Assembly: GCF_020089865.1 (NCBI RefSeq)
Contig: NZ_JAIRBM010000006.1
Location: forward strand, 186,001 to 250,000
Length of the DNA stretch: 64,000 bases
From: Microvirga puerhi
Lineage (GTDB): Bacteria > Pseudomonadota > Alphaproteobacteria > Rhizobiales > Beijerinckiaceae
Direction: 5' to 3'
A program made the translations under genes and the position numbers. Below, piece by piece: positions 48,558 to 57,545 of the stretch (the stretch's first letter is position 1; every line of letters begins with the position of its first letter). The notes under the pieces were generated by a model, which saw only the letters and a list, made by a program, of their open reading frames with translations, ran no database searches and had not been told where the DNA came from.

Positions 48558-49345
48558 TGCTGAACCTCGATCATCTGTCCAAGATCTACGCCGACGGGAC
48601 GCGGGCGCTCGCCGACATCAACCTCTCCGTCCGGGAGAGCGAGATCATTGCGCTGATCGGCGGTTCGGGCTGCGGCAAGACCACGTTGCTGCGCCTCATC
48701 GCCGGCCTCGACCGCGCCAGCGCGGGATCGATCCGGCTCGACGGCGAACCCATCCATGAGCCGCATCCAGCCGTCGGAATCGTATTCCAGGAACCTCGGC
48801 TGCTGCCATGGCTCACGGTTTCCGACAACGTCGCATTCGGCCTTGCCCATCTCGACAGAAGCGAGCGCAAGGCGCGCGTGAGCCATGCGCTCGAAAAGAT
48901 CGGACTGGCGGAACATGCCGAGCGCTGGCCCCGCGATTTGTCGGGCGGACAGCAGCAGCGCGTGGCCATTGCCCGCGCCTTCGTCACCTATCCGAAAGTG
49001 CTCCTGCTCGACGAGCCTTTCTCGGCCCTCGATGCCTTCACGCGCGCCAGCCTGCACGAGCATCTGCTCGGCCTGTGGGAGGAGACACGTCCCACCGTGG
49101 TCCTCGTCACGCACGACGTGCAGGAGGCCGTTACTCTCGCCGACCGTGCCGTCATCATGCAGCCGAAGCCCGGGCGCATCTTCGATGAGTTGCCGCTCAC
49201 GCTGGCCCGTCCACGCGACAGGGCAGCCCTGCCCTTCGAATCCGCCGTGCGGCGCGTCCTGGCGGCTCTGGACCAGTCGCTCAAACCCGTGCAACCATCG
49301 CCGCACCGGGAGCGCGACCGCGAGGCAGCCGCTCTCTGGTGGTAG
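48557..49345 (+). CDS. ABC transporter ATP-binding protein, SsuB/TauB family
   Basis: ATPase subunit of 262 residues. Walker A GGSGCGKTTLLRLIAGLD near residue 35, Q-loop FQEPRLLPWLTV, signature LSGGQQQRVAIARAF, Walker B VLLLDEPFSALD and the switch His in VLVTHDVQEAVTLADRAVIM are all intact. It is coupled to the permease gene by a TGATG overlap and completes the three-part importer. Confidence 0.96.
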   Translation: MLNLDHLSKIYADGTRALADINLSVRESEIIALIGGSGCGKTTLLRLIAGLDRASAGSIRLDGEPIHEPHPAVGIVFQEPRLLPWLTVSDNVAFGLAHLDRSERKARVSHALEKIGLAEHAERWPRDLSGGQQQRVAIARAFVTYPKVLLLDEPFSALDAFTRASLHEHLLGLWEETRPTVVLVTHDVQEAVTLADRAVIMQPKPGRIFDELPLTLARPRDRAALPFESAVRRVLAALDQSLKPVQPSPHRERDREAAALWW

Positions 49346-49376
49346 CCCCAGAAAAACAATTTCCAAGGACGATCTC

Positions 49377-49889
49377 ATGGACTCGACGCAACTGCGCGCG
49401 CTTCAGGCGCCTCTGAAGGACCAATACCGTTCCGCGCCGGATTCGGCGGTGATCACGCTCAAGGCGCAGGGCACCCTCGATGACCAGCACATCGCCTGCA
49501 AGGTGGAAACCGGCCGTGCACTGGCAGTGGCGGGGCTGCATCCGGCGACCGGAGGCTCGGGCGCCGAGCTCTGCTCCGGCGACATGCTGCTCGAAGCCCT
49601 TGTCGCCTGTGCAGGCGTCACCCTGAAGGCGGTTGCAACGGCTCTCGAAATCGATCTGCGCCACGGCGCCGTAAAGGCGGAAGGCGATCTCGATTTTCGC
49701 GGCACGCTGGGCGTCGATAAGGCCGCGCCGGTCGGCTTCAAGGCAATCCGCCTGAGCTTCGAACTCGACACCGATGCGCCGCAGGACAAGCTCGATCAGC
49801 TCCTCAAGCTGACCGAGCGCTATTGCGTCGTCTTCCAGACGCTCAACAACCGTCCCGAATTGAGCGCGACGGCGACACGCCGCGCTTGA
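49377..49889 (+). CDS. OsmC-family protein
   Basis: Predicted thiol-dependent peroxidase or related OsmC-fold protein of 170 residues. The conserved cysteines are in LLEALVACAGVTLKAVA (about residue 80) and in ERYCVVFQTLNNRP (about 144). The helix-strand pattern fits the family. ATG 49377 has AAGGA 7 bp upstream. It begins 31 bp after the ATPase gene with no terminator between, so it is probably the fourth gene of the SAM-II-controlled operon. Confidence 0.9.
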   Translation: MDSTQLRALQAPLKDQYRSAPDSAVITLKAQGTLDDQHIACKVETGRALAVAGLHPATGGSGAELCSGDMLLEALVACAGVTLKAVATALEIDLRHGAVKAEGDLDFRGTLGVDKAAPVGFKAIRLSFELDTDAPQDKLDQLLKLTERYCVVFQTLNNRPELSATATRRA

Positions 49890-49895
49890 TGCGTG

Positions 49896-51203
49896 TCAGA
49901 TTCCGTTGGCGGCGACGAGGCTGCGCGGCGCGGCGCTGATCATCGCCGCCATGCCGCCGCGGATTTCCTGGATGGCGAGTGCGCGATCGTTGGAGCCGTC
50001 CGGCTTGAAGCGGAAGACGCCGTCGGCGCCGGCAAAGCCCGCAGGATTCGTCAGCACGCCTTCCGCGAAACGCTGCGATCCCTGCACTCGCGTGAGAGTC
50101 GCGGCCAGCGTCACGGCGTCGTACGACAAAGTGGCGAGGCGGATGGGATCCGTATTGAAACGGGCACGATAGCGGGCCGCGAAGGCCTCGAAGCCGCGAT
50201 TGTCGGGCGCGGAGAACCAGCCGCCCTGAAGAACAGGCAGGGCGAAAATCCGCGGCTCGTTCCACAGGCCGGTACCGATCGGTTTCACCCGCTGCGGGTT
50301 GAAGCCTGCGACCTGCAGAGCCTGCGCGACCGCCGGCAGACCATCGCCGTTGTCGGGGATGAAGAGCGTATCGGCCTGCGGTGCCGCTCCGGCGACAAGC
50401 GGCGCGATGCGCTGCACCGCCGCCTGCGGTTGACCGGGAGAGTAATGCTCGACGACCACCACGCGCATTCCCTGCCGCGCGGCGGCCTCGCGGAACTGTG
50501 CCTCGGCGACGCTGCCGTAGGTCGATTGCGGAATGAGTGCTGCCACCGAGCGGCGACCCTGCGAAGCCGCATAGGAGATGACCCGATCCACCTCCGCCTG
50601 CACGAGGAAGCTCAGGAGGTAGACGCCACGGGCTGCAACGCTGGTATCGGTCGAGAAGGCGACGATGGGCCGGCCGGCCTGGCGCGCCACCTGCGCGGCG
50701 CCCTGCACGGAGCCTGCGAAGAGAGGCCCGATGATTAGTTCGGCTCCCTCTGCAAGCGCCTGGCTCGCGGCGTCCCGCGCGCCTTCGGGAGTGCCGCGAT
50801 CGTCCTTCACCAGGAGGGTGACCTGCGGCCCTTGGATCTCGCTCAAGGCGAGTTCCGCTGCATTACGCAGGCTCTGTGCAGCGACGGCTCCCTGTCCCTG
50901 GCCGGAGAGCGGCAGGAGGAGAGCGACACGGACGGGACCGTTGCCGATCGTCGCTCCATTGTCACCGCTGGGCGGCTCGGCGGCCGGGCCAGTCACCGCT
51001 CCGGTTACCGGAAGGTCGGCGTCGAAAACGGGATCCGCTGTGGCAACCGGAGGCTTGCTGCGACGGGGCGGCTGCATGCTCCCCGAGCCGACGCACCCGG
51101 CAAGCGCCAGCGCACCCGCAAGGCCGAGCAGCGGGCCAGTGCGCCTCAGAAGAAATCCCTTACAGTTCGATGTCGCCGCCGTTACGGAAGGCAGATCCGC
51201 CAT
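49896..51203 (-). CDS. LpoA-like penicillin-binding protein activator lipoprotein
   Basis: Predicted lipoprotein of 435 residues. The signal ends in a lipobox LALAGC (Cys about 37). A Pro/Asp-rich linker of about 50 residues leads to a type-I periplasmic-binding fold of the LpoA/Peripl_BP_6 kind: VRVALLLPLSGQGQGAVAAQSLRNAAELAL, VTLLVKDDRGTPEGARDAASQALAEGAELIIGPLFA, IVAFSTDTSVA and YDAVTLAATL. LpoA proteins stimulate peptidoglycan synthases. The ATG at 51203 has GGGGGGA upstream. It diverges from rsmI, as commonly seen in this group. Confidence 0.88.
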   Translation of the reverse strand: MADLPSVTAATSNCKGFLLRRTGPLLGLAGALALAGCVGSGSMQPPRRSKPPVATADPVFDADLPVTGAVTGPAAEPPSGDNGATIGNGPVRVALLLPLSGQGQGAVAAQSLRNAAELALSEIQGPQVTLLVKDDRGTPEGARDAASQALAEGAELIIGPLFAGSVQGAAQVARQAGRPIVAFSTDTSVAARGVYLLSFLVQAEVDRVISYAASQGRRSVAALIPQSTYGSVAEAQFREAAARQGMRVVVVEHYSPGQPQAAVQRIAPLVAGAAPQADTLFIPDNGDGLPAVAQALQVAGFNPQRVKPIGTGLWNEPRIFALPVLQGGWFSAPDNRGFEAFAARYRARFNTDPIRLATLSYDAVTLAATLTRVQGSQRFAEGVLTNPAGFAGADGVFRFKPDGSNDRALAIQEIRGGMAAMISAAPRSLVAANGI

Positions 51204-51327
51204 GTCATCCCCCCGGATCATGATCCGACAGACTGAGTTCGACGATGACACAAAATGGTAAACAGTGCTTCCAAGGGAGCGAGGACGGCATTTGCTCTGT
51301 TGGGGCTTCATGCGACAGTAGTGAGCA

Positions 51328-52266
51328 ATGACTCAGAGAATCGACAATAGGACCAAACGACGCGAAGCCCCGGCCAGGACCGCGACCTTCACGGCCTTCG
51401 GGCTCGCGGCGGAAGCCGAGCCCCTGGCGCCCGGCCTCTACGTGGTGGCGACGCCGATCGGCAATCTGCGGGACGTCTCCTTCCGGGCGCTCAGCGTACT
51501 TGCCGCTGCCGACGCCATCCTGGCCGAGGATACGCGCGTGACGAAGACGTTGCTCGCCCATTACGGCATCACGACTCCGCTCGCGGCCTATCACGAGCAT
51601 TCCAATGAGGCGGTTCGCGAGCGCATGGTGCACCGGATCCGGGAGGGACAGGCGCTCGCCCTGGTGTCCGACGCGGGAACGCCGCTGGTATCGGACCCGG
51701 GCTATAAACTGGTTCAGGCGGCGATCGAAGAGGGGCTTCCGGTCACCCCGATCCCCGGTCCCTCCGCGATTTTGACGGCCCTCGTGGTGTCGGGCCTGCC
51801 GACCGACCGCTTCTTCTTCGAGGGCTTCCTGCCGCCCAAGAGCGCAGCACGCCGGACGCGGCTCGCGGAAATCGCCAACATTCCCGGCACGCTCATGCTG
51901 TTCGAGGGACCGCACCGCCTGCCCGAGATGCTGGCCGATGCCGCCGCCATTCTCGGCGAGCGTCAGGCGGTGGTGGCGCGCGAGCTGACCAAGCTGTTCG
52001 AGACCATCCGGCGCGGCACCTTGCCCGAACTCGCGGAGATGTTCGCGCAGGAGGGCCCGCCCAAGGGGGAGATCGTGGTTCTCATCGGCGAGGCGTCGAA
52101 GGACATGCAGGCCGCCGAAGTGGATGCCGTTCTGGATACTAAACTCGAGGCTGCTCTGAAGAGCCATTCGATCAAGGACGCGGCCGCCCTCGTCGCCGCC
52201 GAGCTGAACATTCCCAAGCGCGACGCCTATGCGCGCGCCCTGACACTCGCCCGGAAGGACACGTGA
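51328..52266 (+). CDS. rsmI: 16S rRNA (cytidine(1402)-2'-O)-methyltransferase
   Basis: Ribosome decoding-centre methyltransferase of 312 residues, tetrapyrrole-methylase fold. [86 protein letters not shown] and [11 protein letters not shown] are the conserved blocks. A 30-residue polar leader precedes the fold. Its stop overlaps the yraN start (GTGA). Confidence 0.97.
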   Translation: MTQRIDNRTKRREAPARTATFTAFGLAAEAEPLAPGLYVVATPIGNLRDVSFRALSVLAAADAILAEDTRVTKTLLAHYGITTPLAAYHEHSNEAVRERMVHRIREGQALALVSDAGTPLVSDPGYKLVQAAIEEGLPVTPIPGPSAILTALVVSGLPTDRFFFEGFLPPKSAARRTRLAEIANIPGTLMLFEGPHRLPEMLADAAAILGERQAVVARELTKLFETIRRGTLPELAEMFAQEGPPKGEIVVLIGEASKDMQAAEVDAVLDTKLEAALKSHSIKDAAALVAAELNIPKRDAYARALTLARKDT

Positions 52267-52640
52267 CGAGCGCCGTCGAGCGCCGTCGAACGACTTTCCT
52301 GCGCGGACGGCGGGCCGAGCTGATCGCTCTCCTGTTCATGCTGTGCAAGGGCTATCGGCCGCTCGCCCGCCGCTTCTCGGCAGCGGGCGGCGAGATCGAT
52401 CTCATTCTCGCCAAGGGCGACACCATCGCCTTCGTGGAAGTGAAGACGCGCGGCTCGATGGACAATGCGCTTGTCGCCATCACGGCCATGAAGCGAAAGC
52501 GCTTCTCGCGTGCGGCGCGCGCCTGGCTCACACGTCATCCCTGGGCAGCCACGAAGATCTGGCGCGCCGACGCGATATTCATTGCTCCGCGACGATGGCC
52601 GCAGCACGTCGTAGCGGCGTTCGAACTAGAAATTAGTTGA
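52263..52640 (+). CDS. YraN/UPF0102 family nuclease-like protein
   Basis: Small 125-residue protein with an endonuclease-like core: [51 protein letters not shown]. The E...GEIDLI...VEVK pattern is the PD-(D/E)XK-type catalytic set. It starts with GTG at 52263 inside the rsmI stop codon, so it is translationally coupled. Its cellular role is unknown, though it is nearly always next to rsmI. Confidence 0.93.
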   Translation: MTSAVERRRTTFLRGRRAELIALLFMLCKGYRPLARRFSAAGGEIDLILAKGDTIAFVEVKTRGSMDNALVAITAMKRKRFSRAARAWLTRHPWAATKIWRADAIFIAPRRWPQHVVAAFELEIS

Positions 52641-52663
52641 GCCACGCCAGTGCCTCGGCTCCA

Positions 52664-53536
52664 TTACGCAACGAGGCGTCGCCGATCGACCACTGCCTCG
52701 CGGATGTGCCGGGCCATTTCCTGCACGATGTGATTGCCGCCGTCTTTGGGCAGATAGAGATTGACCGTAAAGGGCGGGAGCATCGGCAGCCCGGATTCGC
52801 GACCGAGCACTTCGAGACCCTCCGGTACGGTGGACGCCATCCAGGCCATGACGGCGATGTCCGCCGCAACCGTCGCCACCTGGGCGGAGGTGTTGGTCAC
52901 CTCCGAGGCCGAACGCCAGGAAATGCTCGCCTGCTGCAGCGCCTCGCGAATGGGCGCGCGGAAGGCGCAATCCGAACATCCGATGGAGACCGGAAGCGGC
53001 CGCTGACGGACCGCCTCGCCGCCGCGGGCCCCGACCCAGACCAGACGATCCATGACGAGATTCTCACCGTCCGCGTCGCAGTGCATTTCCGTCGCCAGCA
53101 CCACGTCGGCCTTACCGGCGTAAAGCTCGGACCGCAGCTTGGCGCTCGAGCCGCTTTGAAGCGAGATCTGGACCCGCGGATAAGCGCGCGCGAAGCCCTT
53201 GAGAAAGGTGGGCAGGTAGGTGGTGATGATGTCGCTGGGAATGCCGAGGCGAATCTCGCCTTCGAATTCCGGCGTCGTCATCTCGGTCCAGATTTCATCA
53301 TTGAGGGCCAGGAGCCTCTTGGCGCGGCCATAGAGTCGCTCGCCGGCGCTCGTGAGGGTCATGCCGCGCCGGTCGCGGGAGATCAGTTCCTCCCCGACAA
53401 GCTCCTCCAGCCGCTTGATCTGCTGGCTGACCGCCGCCTGGGTCAGGTTGAGTGCTCCGGCCGCCGCCGTCATTCCACCCATCTCCGCGACGGCTGCAAA
53501 AGCCCTCAGCAGGCCGACATCGAGATTCCTGGGCAT
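52664..53536 (-). CDS. LysR-family transcriptional regulator
   Basis: Regulator of 290 residues. The N-terminal HTH (residues 4-62: LLRAFAAVAEMGGMTAAAGALNLTQAAVSQQIKRLEELVG) is standard. The effector domain starts FEGEIRLGIPSDIITTYLP and continues through AVMAWMASTVPEGLEVLGRES. ATG 53536 has GAGGT upstream. It is divergent from a DUF1127 gene with a perfect 15-bp palindrome just upstream of its start. Effector and targets are unknown. Confidence 0.92.
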   Translation of the reverse strand: MPRNLDVGLLRAFAAVAEMGGMTAAAGALNLTQAAVSQQIKRLEELVGEELISRDRRGMTLTSAGERLYGRAKRLLALNDEIWTEMTTPEFEGEIRLGIPSDIITTYLPTFLKGFARAYPRVQISLQSGSSAKLRSELYAGKADVVLATEMHCDADGENLVMDRLVWVGARGGEAVRQRPLPVSIGCSDCAFRAPIREALQQASISWRSASEVTNTSAQVATVAADIAVMAWMASTVPEGLEVLGRESGLPMLPPFTVNLYLPKDGGNHIVQEMARHIREAVVDRRRLVA

Positions 53537-53558
53537 GGCACACCTCAATAATGAACCG

Positions 53559-53573
53559 TTATCTTCAAGATAA
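53559..53573. promoter_or_regulatory. LysR-type operator in the LysR/DUF1127 gap
   Basis: TTATCTT-C-AAGATAA, perfect 7-bp arms, 23 bp upstream of the LysR start. It fits the T-N11-A rule for LysR boxes. On the minus strand GTTCATTAT occurs twice around it. The position suits autoregulation and control of the divergent DUF1127 gene. Confidence 0.55.
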
Positions 53574-53744
53574 TGAACATTCGTTTCCCTTATGCAAGGG
53601 GGTACGGTAGAGTTTCTTCATCGCCGCTGAAGAGCGGCACCACCGACCGACCGACAGATTCTTCCCAAGTCTTCCACGCCGGGCACCGGTCCGGCGAAGG
53701 GTGATGCTTGGACAAAACCGGCCGGGAAAGCACAGGAGCGAACC

Positions 53745-54041
53745 ATGTCGCAGACTTTGACCCGCACCGCCGCATTCGCACCGAACAGCACCTCTCGCCC
53801 CTCGCTGCTCAGCGGAATCGTCGCTTTCATCGCGCGGGAAATTCGCATCCGCCGGGACATGCGTCAGCTCTCCGCGTTTGGAGATTCGGCGCTTCACGAT
53901 ATCGGTCTGGTTCGGTCGAACATCGAGGACGTCGTGCGCCATGGCCGACCGACGCTCATCGTACCCACGCATCCCGTGACGCTGGCACCGGCCGAGCACG
54001 AAGAAAACGTCTCTCCGACGTCCCTGACCGAATGGCGATAA
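53745..54041 (+). CDS. DUF1127 domain protein
   Basis: A 98-residue protein with a central DUF1127 segment: FIAREIRIRRDMRQLSAFGDSALHDIGLVRSNIEDVVRHG (about 29-68), flanked by a Ser/Thr/Pro-rich start and a polar tail. Arg-rich DUF1127 proteins in Rhizobiales have been linked to small-RNA turnover, phosphate and stress responses. GGAG-like bases precede the ATG. It is divergent from the LysR gene. Confidence 0.88.
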   Translation: MSQTLTRTAAFAPNSTSRPSLLSGIVAFIAREIRIRRDMRQLSAFGDSALHDIGLVRSNIEDVVRHGRPTLIVPTHPVTLAPAEHEENVSPTSLTEWR

Positions 54042-54052
54042 AAACTTTTGCG

Positions 54053-54922
54053 TCAGGGAGCGAAGACCGTGACGGCACCGGGCTTGATGGAAAAATGCGC
54101 GGGTGTGCGGGTAACGATCTCGCCATCCGCATTTACCGGACGCGGGATGCGCGTTCGGATATCGAATTCCTGCGCTCGAACCGCTCGCACCTCCCGCCAT
54201 GCGCCATGGGCGCCGTTTCGAAACGAGCGCGCCATCAGCGCTAGTTTCCAGGCGCGTTTGAACTCCAGGCTGTAGAGATCGAGATGCTCATCGTCGATGG
54301 CGGCATCCTTCTCGACGGCATTGCCGCCGCCGTAATAGCGGCCGTTGCCGACGGCGATCTGAAGCGTCTTCACCCGCGCCGATTCGGTCTCGCTGATGAT
54401 GGTGGCGCTGAAAGGACGCGCCTGCGCCAGAACCTTCAAAGCCACCAGCGCATAGCCCAAGCGGCCGAACCGTCGCTTGATGTCCCGCGTGAGCTTCTGC
54501 GCGAGTTCGGCGGAGAGCCCGATGCTGGCGACGTTGAAGAAGGGCTGACCATTCACGAGCCCCAGGTCGATCCGGCGCGTCTTGCCGGCGGCGATCAAAT
54601 CGACGGCACCATCGAGATCGAACGGAATACCGAGTGTGCGTGCGAGATCGTTCGCGGTACCGAGCGGCAGGATGCCGAGCGGAAGGCCAGTCTCGATGAT
54701 GCCGAGTGCCGCAGCATTCAGAGTTCCGTCACCACCCCCGACGACGACACAGTCGACTTTATCCGCATGATCCACGATCAGCGGCGACAAATCCTCCCGC
54801 CCCTCGCAGTCACGATGAACCGGTTCGATACCGTGAGATTCCAGGATCGCGACGGCTCTCTCGCACTGAGAAGCACCGGTGCGGCTTTTGGCATTGACGA
54901 TGAGAAGGGCGCGACGGGACAT
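54053..54922 (-). CDS. Diacylglycerol/lipid kinase family protein (YegS-like)
   Basis: Lipid kinase of 289 residues. RALLIVNAKSRTG begins the nucleotide fold, VVVGGGDGTLNAAALGII is the GGDGT ATP site (about 60-77), LGILPLGTANDLARTLGIP is the second conserved loop, and AVGNGRYYGGG and NADGE follow in the C-terminal beta-sandwich. The substrate lipid is not predictable. It is convergent with the DUF1127 gene (11 bp) and divergent from gshB. Confidence 0.93.
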   Translation of the reverse strand: MSRRALLIVNAKSRTGASQCERAVAILESHGIEPVHRDCEGREDLSPLIVDHADKVDCVVVGGGDGTLNAAALGIIETGLPLGILPLGTANDLARTLGIPFDLDGAVDLIAAGKTRRIDLGLVNGQPFFNVASIGLSAELAQKLTRDIKRRFGRLGYALVALKVLAQARPFSATIISETESARVKTLQIAVGNGRYYGGGNAVEKDAAIDDEHLDLYSLEFKRAWKLALMARSFRNGAHGAWREVRAVRAQEFDIRTRIPRPVNADGEIVTRTPAHFSIKPGAVTVFAP

Positions 54923-55092
54923 GGGCTATCAGATGGCAAGCGTAGCCTCGTCCGCAAGGTCTCGTAACGAAGATGCGTCAGAAAACAACGACTTGCAGGC
55001 CGGACCGCTCGCCCGCTCCCGCCGGCGTAAGCATGACGGTTGCCATCGCGTCATTTCCGGCCAATAACCTCGCTTCTCTTGGAGAATGACGC

Positions 55093-56037
55093 ATGACCCT
55101 GACCGTTGCGATCCAGATGGATCACATCAAAAGCATCAAGATCGCGGGCGATACGGGCTTCGCACTGCTGCTCGAAGCGCAGCGGCGGGGACATCGCGTC
55201 CTGCATTACACGCCGGACCGCCTCAGCCTGCGCGACGGCGTCGTGACGGCCATGGCGGAACCGGTCGAGGCCCGCGATGTGGAGGGAGACCATTTCACCC
55301 TCGGCACGCCCGAGCGAATCGATCTTTCGGGCGTCGACGTGGTGCTGATGCGCCAGGATCCGCCCTTCGATCTCGCCTATATCACCGCGACGCATTTCCT
55401 GGAGCGCATCCATCCGAAGACTCTCGTGGTCAACGATCCGGCGAATGTCCGCAATGCACCGGAAAAGATCTTCGTCACGCTCTTTCCTCACCTCATGCCA
55501 CCGACCCTGATCTCCCGCGACAAGGCCGAGATCGAGGAGTTCCGGCGTGAACACGGCGAAGTCGTCATGAAGCCGCTCTACGGCCATGGGGGCGCAAGCG
55601 TGTTCAAGATCGGCCGGGAGGATCCGAATTTCGGCTCTCTGTTCGATCTCTTCGCCAACACCTTCCGCGAACCCTGGGTGATTCAGCGGTTCCTGCCCAA
55701 GGTGACCGAGGGCGACAAGCGCATCATCCTGATCGACGGCGAAGCGGCAGGTGCGGTGAATCGCGTCCCGGCTGCCAACGACATCCGCTCCAATATGGTG
55801 CGCGGCGGCGCTGCCAAACCGACCGACCTCTCCCCGCGTGAGCGCGAGATCTGCGAGACCATCGGCCCTGAGCTGAAGCGGAGAGGCCTCATCCTGGTGG
55901 GTATCGACGTGATCGACGGCAATCTCACCGAGATCAACGTCACCGCGCCCACGGGCCTGCGCGCGATCAAGCGTCTGGGCGGCCCCGATCTGTCCGCAAC
56001 GGTCTGGGACGTCATCGAGAGCAAGGTGAAGGCTTAG
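55093..56037 (+). CDS. gshB: Glutathione synthase
   Basis: ATP-grasp ligase adding glycine to gamma-glutamylcysteine; 314 residues, normal length. [83 protein letters not shown] and [21 protein letters not shown] are the family blocks. GGAG precedes the ATG. A dispersed palindromic repeat follows its stop by 9 bp. Confidence 0.98.
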   Translation: MTLTVAIQMDHIKSIKIAGDTGFALLLEAQRRGHRVLHYTPDRLSLRDGVVTAMAEPVEARDVEGDHFTLGTPERIDLSGVDVVLMRQDPPFDLAYITATHFLERIHPKTLVVNDPANVRNAPEKIFVTLFPHLMPPTLISRDKAEIEEFRREHGEVVMKPLYGHGGASVFKIGREDPNFGSLFDLFANTFREPWVIQRFLPKVTEGDKRIILIDGEAAGAVNRVPAANDIRSNMVRGGAAKPTDLSPREREICETIGPELKRRGLILVGIDVIDGNLTEINVTAPTGLRAIKRLGGPDLSATVWDVIESKVKA

Positions 56038-56046
56038 TTCTATACC

Positions 56047-56191
56047 GTCATTCCGGGACAGCTCGGAGAGCTGGGCCCGGAACCCATAAACACCAGCGCC
56101 TCAGAATAGGGAGCGACGGAGATTGCAGATTCTTACCTCGCGCCGTTAGTGTCTATGGATTCCGGGCTCCGCTACGCGGCCCCGGAATGAC
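56047..56191. repeat. Dispersed palindromic repeat, copy 2
   Basis: A 145-bp imperfect inverted element with ends GTCATTCCGGG and CCCCGGAATGAC and inner arms CCCGGAACCCATAAACA and TATGGATTCCGGGC. Arm hairpins such as CAGCTCGGAGAGCTG are present. Ends and inner arms match copy 1 at 39771-39914, while the central part differs. It fills the convergent gshB-hemW gap. Confidence 0.85.
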
Positions 56192-56203
56192 AAGGGGGGC
56201 TTT

Positions 56204-57364
56204 TCAAGCCGCCAGTTCGCCGATCACCGCATTGAGAACCGGAAAGCCTTCGCGGGTGACGTGCAGGCGATGACCGTCGCGGCTCACGAGGCCTTCCTCT
56301 TCGAGGCTCCGGACGCGGCTCTCCCTGAGCGGCCGCCCGGTGAAGGCCTCGAAACGGCTCGGATCGATTCCCTCCTTCAGGCGCAGGCCCATCAGCAGGA
56401 ATTCGTCGCCCTCCGCCTCGGAGGTCAGGACCTCTTCATCAATGACGCCACAGCCGTCCCGCTCGACGCGTTCCAGCCAGGTTTCGGGGTGCTTCTCCGT
56501 GGCTGTGGCGAGCCGCGCATTGCCGGTCACGAGCCGGCCATGGGCGCCGGGGCCGATTCCGGCATATTCGCCGTAACGCCAATAGAGCAGGTTGTGGCGG
56601 GATTCGGCGCCTGGGCGGGCATGGTTGGAGACTTCATAGGCCGGAAGCCCATACGTATCGCAGACCTCCTGCGTCACGTCGTAGAGGGCGCGCCCCGTGT
56701 CCTCGTCCGGAATCGTGATCTTGCCGGCCTTGTAGAGGCGCTCGAACCAGGTGCCGGGCTCGATGGTCAGTTGGTAGAGGGACAGGTGCTCCACCGCGTG
56801 GCCGATCGCCTGCTTCAACTCGGCGCCCCAGGCCTCCGGCGTCTGGTCGGGACGGGCATAGATCAAATCGAAGGAATAGCGGTCGAAGATCGATGCGGCG
56901 ACCTTCACGGCCGCCAGGGCCTCCTCGACGCTGTGCATGCGCCCGAGGCGCTTGAGATCGGGATCGTTGAGGGCCTGGACACCGAGCGACACCCGGTTGA
57001 TGCCGGCCTGGCGATAGCCGCGAAAACGCTCCGCCTCGACGCTGGTCGGGTTGGCCTCTAGGGTCACCTCCGCGTGGGAATCGACGGACCAGGCGGCACC
57101 GATCGCATCGAGGATGGCGCCCACCGTTTCCGGCTTCATGAGGGAGGGCGTGCCGCCGCCGAAGAAGATGCTCGTGACCGTCCGGCCGGGAATGCGTGCG
57201 GCCGTATGGGCGATTTCCCGCCGGAACGCGGCCAGGAAGCGTTCCTGATCCACAGGTTGATGCCGGACATGGCTGTTGAAGTCGCAATAAGGGCATTTGG
57301 AGGCGCAGAACGGCCAGTGCACGTAGACGCCAAAGCCCACATCGCGCGTCGGATGATCGATCAT
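56204..57364 (-). CDS. hemW: Radical SAM family heme chaperone HemW
   Basis: Heme-binding radical SAM protein of 386 residues. The cluster motif CASKCPYCDFN places Cys at about 20, 24 and 27, the HemW arrangement rather than that of coproporphyrinogen dehydrogenase. IFFGGGTPSLM, EANPTS, RVSLGVQALND and LYQLTIEPGTWFERLYKAG follow, with a C-terminal HemN_C domain (GLRLKEGID). The ATG at 57364 is preferred; the frame continues to 57463 without homology. It is divergent from the TetR gene and separate from rdgB, its common partner. Confidence 0.95.
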   Translation of the reverse strand: MIDHPTRDVGFGVYVHWPFCASKCPYCDFNSHVRHQPVDQERFLAAFRREIAHTAARIPGRTVTSIFFGGGTPSLMKPETVGAILDAIGAAWSVDSHAEVTLEANPTSVEAERFRGYRQAGINRVSLGVQALNDPDLKRLGRMHSVEEALAAVKVAASIFDRYSFDLIYARPDQTPEAWGAELKQAIGHAVEHLSLYQLTIEPGTWFERLYKAGKITIPDEDTGRALYDVTQEVCDTYGLPAYEVSNHARPGAESRHNLLYWRYGEYAGIGPGAHGRLVTGNARLATATEKHPETWLERVERDGCGVIDEEVLTSEAEGDEFLLMGLRLKEGIDPSRFEAFTGRPLRESRVRSLEEEGLVSRDGHRLHVTREGFPVLNAVIGELAA

Positions 57365-57545
57365 GGAGCGTATATGGCAGCTTCGGGCGGTTCCGTCACG
57401 CCACACCTCGCCGCACGGCCCCTTGCGATATCGCTTCTTGCGGTCACGAACAATTTCCCGCAAGCGCTGTTCACTCTGAAGAGCCGATCTAGCCTGCCCA
57501 GCTGGGAGGGCTTAGGCTTTGTCGGCGAGACGTACAGGTATCAAC

